From an uncultured Mobiluncus sp. (GTDB taxonomy: Bacteria > Actinomycetota > Actinomycetes > Actinomycetales > Actinomycetaceae): a stretch of DNA of 64,000 nucleotides. The stretch is from contig NZ_CALUCZ010000013.1 in the NCBI RefSeq assembly GCF_943914685.1, forward strand, positions 13,026 to 77,025. The letters are read 5' to 3'. Shown in pieces: positions 58,585 through 64,000 of the stretch. The notes under the pieces are model-generated. The model was not told the DNA's origin, did not search any database, and saw only the letters and a program-made list of their open reading frames with translations. The stretch's first letter is position 1. Every line of letters starts with the position of its first letter. Position numbers and translations under genes: made by a program.

Positions 58585-60123
58585 GTGATGAATGAATTGC
58601 CTAAAGTTTCTGCTATCCCTGTGCCGCCCGCGGACGGACCGAAAACCCGCGTGCGGTTCTGTCCTTCCCCAACCGGCACCCCCCATGTAGGCATGGTGCG
58701 TACCTGCCTGTTCAACTGGGCTTATGCGCGTTCTCAAGGGGGAACTTTCGTGTTTCGGATTGAGGACACCGACTCGGCGCGGGACTCCGAAGAATCCTTT
58801 AACCAGATTCTGGAATCCTTGGACTGGCTGGGCTTAGATTGGGACGAAGGCATCAACGTGGGCGGTCCGCACGGCCCCTACCGCCAATCAGAGCGCATGG
58901 ATATCTATCGCGAAGTGGCTGGTCAGCTGCTAGAAGCGGGCTTTGCTTACGAATCTTTCTCAACTCCCGAAGAAGTGGAGGCACGCCACCGGGAACGTGG
59001 CGAGGACCCGAAACTGGGCTACGACGGCTTTGACCGTGACCTCACCGCCGCTCAACGCGAGGCTTACCTCAAGGAAGGCCGCAAACCCGTGTTGCGTTTG
59101 CGAATGCCGGACGAGGACATCACCTTTACCGACCTTGTGCGTGGCGACATTACCTTTAAGGCCGGCTCCGTACCCGACTACGTCATCGTGCGTGCCAACG
59201 GCGAGCCGCTCTACACCCTGGTGAATCCGGTGGACGACGCGTTGATGGAGATTACTCACGTCCTGCGCGGTGAGGACCTGTTGTCTTCCACCCCCCGCCA
59301 AATCGTGCTCTACCGGGCGCTTTACGCTTTGGGGGTGGCGAAGTTCATGCCCTATTTCGGGCATCTGCCTTACGTGATGGGCGAGGGGAACAAGAAACTC
59401 TCGAAGCGGGATCCGGAATCGAACCTGCTGCTGCATAAACAGCACGGCATTATTCCCGAGGGCTTGGTCAACTACCTGGCGCTGCTGGGCTGGGCATACG
59501 CCGCGGACAACGATATTTTCAGCCGCGAACAGATGGCGCAGGCTTTCGATATCCGTGCCGTAAACCCGAACCCGGCCCGGTTCGACCTTAAGAAATGCAA
59601 CGCGATTAATGCCGAGCATATCCGCCTGCTGGACGCGTCCGATTTTACCCGTCGGACGGTGCCTTTCCTGGCGGCAGCTGGTTTGGTCGAGGCGGAGGAA
59701 TACGATTCTCTGGACCAGACGCAACGCGCCGTGCTGGATCAGGCGGCACCCCTGGCGCAAACCCGTGTTCAGCAGCTAGATCAGCTCCCGGCACTGATTG
59801 GGTTCCTGTTCCGTGACGACGTGGAATACGACGAAAAGGCTGTCGCTAAGCTGAAAGGTGAGCCTGTCGCAATTCTGGAAGCGGCCGCGCAGGCATTGGA
59901 AACTGCCGGCGCACCAGCCTTTGCTGATGCTGAGACGATTCACGAGGTCTTGAACACGGCACTCATTGATGGCTTGGGCGTCAAGCCACGCGTGGCTTTC
60001 GCACCGCTGTTCGTGGCCATTACCGGAACAAACGTCTCTATTCCGGTTTTCGATTCCATGCGTATCCTGGGGAAGGAAGAAACCCTGCGGAGAATCAGAA
60101 AATTTTCCGATTTCTTAGGTTAA
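58585..60123 (+). CDS. gltX: Glutamate--tRNA ligase
   Basis: Class I synthetase charging tRNA-Glu (and often tRNA-Gln in organisms without GlnRS), 512 residues. The HIGH-like HVGM occurs in FCPSPTGTPHVGMVRTCLF (in part) near 40, and KLSKR in GNKKLSKRDPES near 270. The anticodon-binding domain follows. The GTG at 58585 is chosen for its TATGAT leaderless box; an ATG directly after it and another ATG at 58573 are alternatives. A terminator follows at once. Genes for tRNA-Gln and tRNA-Glu lie 3.6 kb downstream. Confidence 0.94.
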   Translation: MMNELPKVSAIPVPPADGPKTRVRFCPSPTGTPHVGMVRTCLFNWAYARSQGGTFVFRIEDTDSARDSEESFNQILESLDWLGLDWDEGINVGGPHGPYRQSERMDIYREVAGQLLEAGFAYESFSTPEEVEARHRERGEDPKLGYDGFDRDLTAAQREAYLKEGRKPVLRLRMPDEDITFTDLVRGDITFKAGSVPDYVIVRANGEPLYTLVNPVDDALMEITHVLRGEDLLSSTPRQIVLYRALYALGVAKFMPYFGHLPYVMGEGNKKLSKRDPESNLLLHKQHGIIPEGLVNYLALLGWAYAADNDIFSREQMAQAFDIRAVNPNPARFDLKKCNAINAEHIRLLDASDFTRRTVPFLAAAGLVEAEEYDSLDQTQRAVLDQAAPLAQTRVQQLDQLPALIGFLFRDDVEYDEKAVAKLKGEPVAILEAAAQALETAGAPAFADAETIHEVLNTALIDGLGVKPRVAFAPLFVAITGTNVSIPVFDSMRILGKEETLRRIRKFSDFLG

Positions 60124-60148
60124 CTTTCCCCGCAGGGGGAGTTTTTCT
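60122..60148 (+). terminator. Terminator of gltX
   Basis: AACTTTCCCC and GGGGGAGTT form a stem with one bulged T around a short GCA loop, followed by TTTTTC, directly after the gltX stop codon. Confidence 0.75.
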
Positions 60149-60203
60149 TGATAATTCTCTAAAAAGCCCTAATTTTCCTTGGTATTTTAATATACTTAAC
60201 TCC

Positions 60204-60220
60204 GATAGTCCGACACTATC
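60204..60220 (+). promoter_or_regulatory. Inverted repeat upstream of the chemoreceptor operon
   Basis: GATAGT (60204-60209), five-base spacer, ACTATC (60215-60220), about 35 bases before the first receptor start. It may be an operator. The overlapping CCGATA recalls the -10 of flagellar-type sigma factors (GCCGATAA), but I could not find a matching -35. Confidence 0.35.
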
Positions 60221-60255
60221 CGATTGACACAGATGTGAATAATCAGGAGTTACAA

Positions 60256-61860
60256 GTGAAAACAAAGAAGCTTTCTGTCTCTATGAAGACCCACATCATA
60301 GCGCTGCTCGCGGCAGTGCTATTGGGTCTGATGCTAATCTACATGATCATATCGCTGCAGGCGTACCGAGGGATATTCCAAAAAGAGGTTGCCAGCTTTG
60401 ACGAAGTAGAATTGGTCGAAGACGCCAGAATCAACTGGTCCAACCTTCGTTCCCAAGACATTATGCTACTCACCCAGCTGCAAGCTGGAAAGATTGGGAA
60501 CCTAAGCGCCTCAGGAGATACCGTCAACGAGGTTAACGAGCTACTGGGGAAAGTCAATGATGGCCTTGGCAGTCTCGAAAAGGCCTCGCTGACCAGCGAG
60601 CAAAAGGCCCTGGTCGCGGAAATGCGCTCCGCTGCGGAAGACTATTCCGTTGCGTGGGATCAGTTCACCCAGAATGCGGCTGGCAACGAAGCCCAAGCTT
60701 TGGAGGCCTCAAATGTCTTTGGTCGGTACCAAGAAGAAAGTGGTTTCATTTTTGCGGACAAGTCTCGTGCCCTGTTGGACACTTACGAGGCCGAACGAGA
60801 GGCTTCCGCACAGGCGCGAGCCTCTACCGAAGGCACCACCATCGTCATCTCTATCGTTATCCTCGTTGTGGGAGCGGTGCTGGTTGTCTTGATGGTGCGT
60901 TTGCTGGTAGCTCCCATGATTAAGTCGGTCCGCGCCCTCTCCGCTGGAATGGACAAACTGATGGGAGGCGACTTTACCGCTGAGGTACAGCGTCAGAGCA
61001 GAGACGAGGTCGGCGATATGGGCGACCACTTCAACGAAGCGATGGGCGGCTTGCGCCAAAGCCTCGCCGTAACCATTGGGGCGGCAGAGAACGTCGGCAA
61101 GATTACCGAAGGGATTGGGGAAGGCTCACGCGGAGCAGTGGGTGCCACCCAGAAAGCAACCGACTACATCAACAGCGGAGCGGCGGCTGCTGAACAAGTT
61201 TCCCGCTCTATTCAAACCGTCGCTGCTGGTGCGGAGGAAATGAGCGTCTCGATTAAAGAGATTTCTTCCAACGCCAACGCGGCTGCCGGAGTGGCTAAGG
61301 AAGCCTCGGAAGTCGCCCAGCAAACGAACGAAACCGTGGCTAAACTCGGCGAGTCTTCCCGCGAGGTCGGTGAAGTCATCGAGACGATTACAGCGGTAGC
61401 GGAACAGACGAACCTCCTGGCCTTGAACGCGACTATCGAGGCCGCACGAGCGGGAGACGCCGGACGAGGCTTTGCCGTGGTCGCTAGTGAGGTCAAGGAC
61501 TTGGCAGCGGAAACGGGACGAGCCACCGAGGAAGTCGCCGTGAAAGTCGAGCAGATTCAGACCGACACGGAGGCTGCGGTAGCCGCCATCGAAGAAATCT
61601 CTAACATCATCGCCTCCATCAACGATTACCAGACCACTATTGCGGCCGCGGTCGAGGAACAGACCGCCACGACCAACGAAATGAGCCGGTCGGTTTCGGA
61701 GGCTGCAGATGGTTCCACCACCATTGCGGAAAATGTTGCTGACATCGCACGTAACACCACAAACTTGGCTGAAAGATTCGCTGATGTGGACCAAAAGATG
61801 GGCGTGCTGGCCACAGAGTCGCACGACTTGGTTACCCGCCTCAATGAGTTCAAATACTAG
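60256..61860 (+). CDS. Methyl-accepting chemotaxis protein 1
   Basis: A 534-residue membrane chemoreceptor. Helix 1 (about 12-35) and helix 2 (about 193-218) bracket a periplasm-side, all-helical sensor domain of the four-helix-bundle type. A HAMP domain (about 219-272) and a long cytoplasmic signalling hairpin follow. The tip VAEQTNLLALNATIEAARAG lies near 380-400, where CheA and CheW dock. There is no C-terminal CheR-binding pentapeptide. The GTG at 60256 follows CAGGAG by seven bases; a GTG at 60235 has no site. The ligand is unknown. A second receptor gene follows after 11 bases, so they are co-transcribed. Confidence 0.92.
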   Translation: MKTKKLSVSMKTHIIALLAAVLLGLMLIYMIISLQAYRGIFQKEVASFDEVELVEDARINWSNLRSQDIMLLTQLQAGKIGNLSASGDTVNEVNELLGKVNDGLGSLEKASLTSEQKALVAEMRSAAEDYSVAWDQFTQNAAGNEAQALEASNVFGRYQEESGFIFADKSRALLDTYEAEREASAQARASTEGTTIVISIVILVVGAVLVVLMVRLLVAPMIKSVRALSAGMDKLMGGDFTAEVQRQSRDEVGDMGDHFNEAMGGLRQSLAVTIGAAENVGKITEGIGEGSRGAVGATQKATDYINSGAAAAEQVSRSIQTVAAGAEEMSVSIKEISSNANAAAGVAKEASEVAQQTNETVAKLGESSREVGEVIETITAVAEQTNLLALNATIEAARAGDAGRGFAVVASEVKDLAAETGRATEEVAVKVEQIQTDTEAAVAAIEEISNIIASINDYQTTIAAAVEEQTATTNEMSRSVSEAADGSTTIAENVADIARNTTNLAERFADVDQKMGVLATESHDLVTRLNEFKY

Positions 61861-61871
61861 GGAGGACGATT

Positions 61872-63608
61872 GTGACTACGGATTTGCAAAGTACAGCGAA
61901 CTCGGATACTGGAGAAAAGAAAATGAGTGATGCGGCTGTTAAGAATGCTGGTAAAGCGCGGGTTAACGCCAAAGGAAAGAAGATGCGGCGGATGCCCTTG
62001 GTAGTGCAGATAGGCGCCATCGGGGCTTCCGGTATCGCCGGTCTGCTCGTGATGCTGCTGCTGTTCGTGGTGGGGGTGCGTATCTATGGCAACTCCACGG
62101 AGAGCTATGTAGCTGAACAGACTCAGGTTGAGGCGGCTCAGGCCATGCACTACGACATGACACGCTTGATTGCTTCGGAACGCGAGCTCAAACGGATCGG
62201 CACGTCCCAGACCATCAGTCCCGAAGCGCGCGAGGGCTTGATGAAAGCGGCTACTGAGAACGTTAAGCACTTCATGGAGCTGACCGATCAGCGCTTGGAG
62301 GAAATGTCAAAGATTAAGGATCAGAGCATCGCCCCGCTGGTGGCTCAGGCCACAGATGTGATGAAGAAGTTTGAAGCTGAGGTCAACCAAATTACTGAGC
62401 TCGTCAACCAGGGCAAGGGTGAAGAAGCCGCCGCTATTGACGTCCTAGACTTGGCTAATCAGCTCAGTGACTTAGTCCCGCAGATTGTCAATGCTTTGGA
62501 ATCCAAGATGGATGCCGCTACCGAACAATCACAGACGGTTGCGACGATTGTCTTGATTGTCATGTGCATCGTCTACGTGGTGGTGCTGGCTATTGCGCTG
62601 CTGATTGGGTTCTTTGTACGTCGTGTGCTGCGCAAGACCGTGGCGAACACGGGCGATTCCATCGAGTCGCTGTCCAAGGGCGACATGACCGATGAAGCCG
62701 AGATGCTGATGAATGATGAGCTGGGCGACGTGGCGATGAAACTCAATGAGAGTTTGGCGACCCTGCGTCAAGTGGTGGGTTCTGCAGCCGCGATGGCTCG
62801 GAAGGTCAATTCGGTGGCTAACGATGTCGGCGACGGCATCGATGAGGGCTACAAGGAGACCGAGGAAGTCATCGCTCAAACGCAGGTCGTGGCCGGCGCG
62901 GCCGGAGATGTGACTCAGTCAATTCAGACCGTGGCCGCGGGTGCCGAAGAAATGGGCGCCTCGATTCGCGAAATCTCTTCCAATGCTAACGAAGCCGCCA
63001 GGGTGGCCAGTGAAGCTACGGAAGTCGCGCAGCGCACCAGTGAGACGGTGTCGAAACTCGGGGTGTCTTCGCGTGAGATTGGCGACGTGGTGAACACCAT
63101 TACCGCTATTGCCGAACAGACGAACCTGCTGGCTTTGAACGCCACTATTGAGGCCGCGCGTGCCGGGGACGCCGGTAAAGGCTTCGCGGTGGTGGCTGGT
63201 GAGGTCAAGGATTTGGCCCAGGAAACCGGTAAAGCTACTGACGACATCACCGCCAAGATTACGGCGATTCAGGCTGATACCGATGGTGCGGTGGCAGCAA
63301 TCGAAAAGATTTCTGACATTATCAACCAAATCAACAACTACCAGACCACTATCGCGGCGGCTGTGGAGGAACAGACTGCCACTACGAACGAAATGAGCCG
63401 TTCGGTAGCAGAAGCAGCGACCGGCTCGGCTTCCATTGCGGAAACCATTTCCCAATACCAAGAGATTGCCCAAGAAGCCGGCAAGGGTGTGGAAACCCTC
63501 CAGCACGCTTCGGACGAACTGGTCGAGGCATCACAAGGGATGTATGACAACATCTCGATGCTGGTTTACGAAAAGAAAGGCGCTGCTGATAACTTGCCAA
63601 ATGCCTAA
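61872..63608 (+). CDS. Methyl-accepting chemotaxis protein 2
   Basis: A 578-residue receptor. A basic cytoplasmic N-terminus of about 42 residues precedes helix 1 (about 43-67); a helical sensor domain runs to helix 2 (about 221-250), then HAMP and the signalling hairpin with IAEQTNLLALNATIEAARAG. The last 250 residues are nearly the same as in receptor 1, while the sensor domains differ, so the pair arose by duplication and probably reads different signals. GTG at 61872 has a GGGAGGA site; an ATG at 61923 with GGAGAAAAG is an alternative that removes most of the basic start. Confidence 0.9.
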   Translation: MTTDLQSTANSDTGEKKMSDAAVKNAGKARVNAKGKKMRRMPLVVQIGAIGASGIAGLLVMLLLFVVGVRIYGNSTESYVAEQTQVEAAQAMHYDMTRLIASERELKRIGTSQTISPEAREGLMKAATENVKHFMELTDQRLEEMSKIKDQSIAPLVAQATDVMKKFEAEVNQITELVNQGKGEEAAAIDVLDLANQLSDLVPQIVNALESKMDAATEQSQTVATIVLIVMCIVYVVVLAIALLIGFFVRRVLRKTVANTGDSIESLSKGDMTDEAEMLMNDELGDVAMKLNESLATLRQVVGSAAAMARKVNSVANDVGDGIDEGYKETEEVIAQTQVVAGAAGDVTQSIQTVAAGAEEMGASIREISSNANEAARVASEATEVAQRTSETVSKLGVSSREIGDVVNTITAIAEQTNLLALNATIEAARAGDAGKGFAVVAGEVKDLAQETGKATDDITAKITAIQADTDGAVAAIEKISDIINQINNYQTTIAAAVEEQTATTNEMSRSVAEAATGSASIAETISQYQEIAQEAGKGVETLQHASDELVEASQGMYDNISMLVYEKKGAADNLPNA

Positions 63609-63623
63609 GTACTAGGGTAACCT

Positions 63624-63671
63624 TGACACTCGGTGCGAAAATCTCGACAGAGGTTTTTGCGCCGAGTGTCA
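63624..63671 (+). terminator. Long hairpin between receptor operon and tRNA-Gln
   Basis: Bases 63624-63645 can pair along their whole length with 63650-63671 (22 pairs including G-U pairs) around a GACA loop. It ends one base before the tRNA-Gln gene. It probably ends the receptor transcript. TTGACA at 63623-63628, in the left arm, could also be a -35 box for the tRNA genes. Confidence 0.65.
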
Positions 63672-63742
63672 TGGGGTATGGTGTAACGGCAGCACTAGTG
63701 ATTCTGGTTCACTCAGTCTAGGTTCGAATCCTGGTACCCCAG
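63672..63742 (+). tRNA. tRNA-Gln (anticodon CTG)
   Basis: Acceptor TGGGGTA pairs with TACCCCA (63735-63741), discriminator G63742. The anticodon stem AGTGA/TCACT holds the loop TTCTGGT with CTG. The T loop is TTCGAAT. No CCA is encoded. Only one base separates it from tRNA-Glu. Confidence 0.93.
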
Positions 63743-63743
63743 C

Positions 63744-63816
63744 GCCCCCATCGTCTAGCGGCCTAGGACATCGCCCTCTCACGGCGGTAACACCGGTTCA
63801 AATCCGGTTGGGGGTA
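63744..63816 (+). tRNA. tRNA-Glu (anticodon CTC)
   Basis: Acceptor GCCCCCA pairs with TGGGGGT (63809-63815) with a G-U end pair, discriminator A63816. The anticodon loop CTCTCAC carries CTC between TCGCC and GGCGG. The T loop is TTCAAAT. No CCA is encoded. It forms a two-tRNA unit with tRNA-Gln. Confidence 0.94.
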
Positions 63817-63857
63817 CTACCTCTTAAGGGGCCTCAAACTGCATAGATGTTTGCCAA

Positions 63858-63884
63858 AACTGCGCGGGAATCGCGCAGTTTTTT
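63858..63884 (+). terminator. Terminator of the tRNA-Gln/tRNA-Glu unit
   Basis: AACTGCGCG (63858-63866) pairs with CGCGCAGTT (63872-63880) and is followed by TTTT. The remaining bases to 64000 show no gene. Confidence 0.85.
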
Positions 63885-64000
63885 GGTTACACCCCTCCGG
63901 TTGCCCCAGCTGCTGGAACTGGAAAACTGATTGAAAACTATAAATTCGGGTTTAAAGGACATTAGGTGTTGATTTAGTCGGGGTTTTTTGTTGCTATTTT

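Overview
The window looks like a chromosomal segment of a moderately high-GC actinobacterium of the family Actinomycetaceae. A motile Mobiluncus-like species is my best guess (inference, about 50 percent sure). The actinobacterial signs are the gene order comEA-comEC-holA and rpsT-lepA-hemW-hrcA-dnaJ-rsmE-phoH-ybeY-CBS-era, a fumarylacetoacetase-family gene next to gltX, a DUF3516-type helicase, a DivIVA-domain protein, and many leaderless genes with a TANNNT box 5-7 bases before the start codon. Two chemotaxis receptors point to a flagellated member, and two proteins with cell-wall-binding repeat 2 domains fit this family.

Layout. 1-4290: tRNA-Met, rpmG, a secreted cell-wall-binding protein, trpS with a small coupled gene, then a 480-base block of imperfect tandem repeats. 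4291-9780: glgX and mnmA on the minus strand, a lone tyrosine recombinase, and a short AT-richer stretch with several DnaA-box-like 9-mers. 9784-14261: a small membrane protein, an aspartate aminotransferase-type gene, tRNA-Trp, a CapA-like protein, secE and nusG. 14335-20000: an SDR oxidoreductase, tRNA-Lys, a HIT protein, holA, and comEC/comEA. 20174-24290: an unknown membrane-anchored protein and a three-gene Mn/Zn/Fe-type ABC importer with a DtxR/MntR-like operator. 24379-34001: leuS, two lipoproteins, rpsT, lepA, trmB and a hemW gene with two in-frame low-complexity insertions. 34603-40843: a 1400-residue surface protein (protease-like domain, long coiled coil, three cell-wall-binding repeats) and a TRAP-like membrane pair. 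41021-47952: hrcA-dnaJ behind a CIRCE element, then rsmE, phoH, ybeY, a CBS-domain protein and era. 48168-54681: ilvD, a beta-lactamase-fold protein with a large tandem-DivIVA protein, and rpiB. 54762-60123: a Ski2-like helicase, an FAH-family hydrolase and gltX. 60256-63816: two tandem chemoreceptors, tRNA-Gln and tRNA-Glu.

Most genes are housekeeping: translation (tRNA synthetases, L33, S20, LepA, tRNA and rRNA modification), protein export (SecE), replication (HolA), chaperone control (HrcA/DnaJ), ribosome maturation (YbeY, Era, RsmE) and heme-related radical SAM chemistry (HemW). The accessory parts are the surface proteins, the metal importer, the chemoreceptors and the repeat family.

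The most unusual signal is a dispersed short motif, CACAAGGGCG. I count eight exact copies on the + strand against one on the minus strand. It occurs between genes, forms the stop codon of two minus-strand genes, is related to the tandem repeats at 3811-4290, and appears inside an in-frame Gly/His-rich insertion in hemW. I found no CRISPR array, insertion sequence, rRNA operon or complete prophage.
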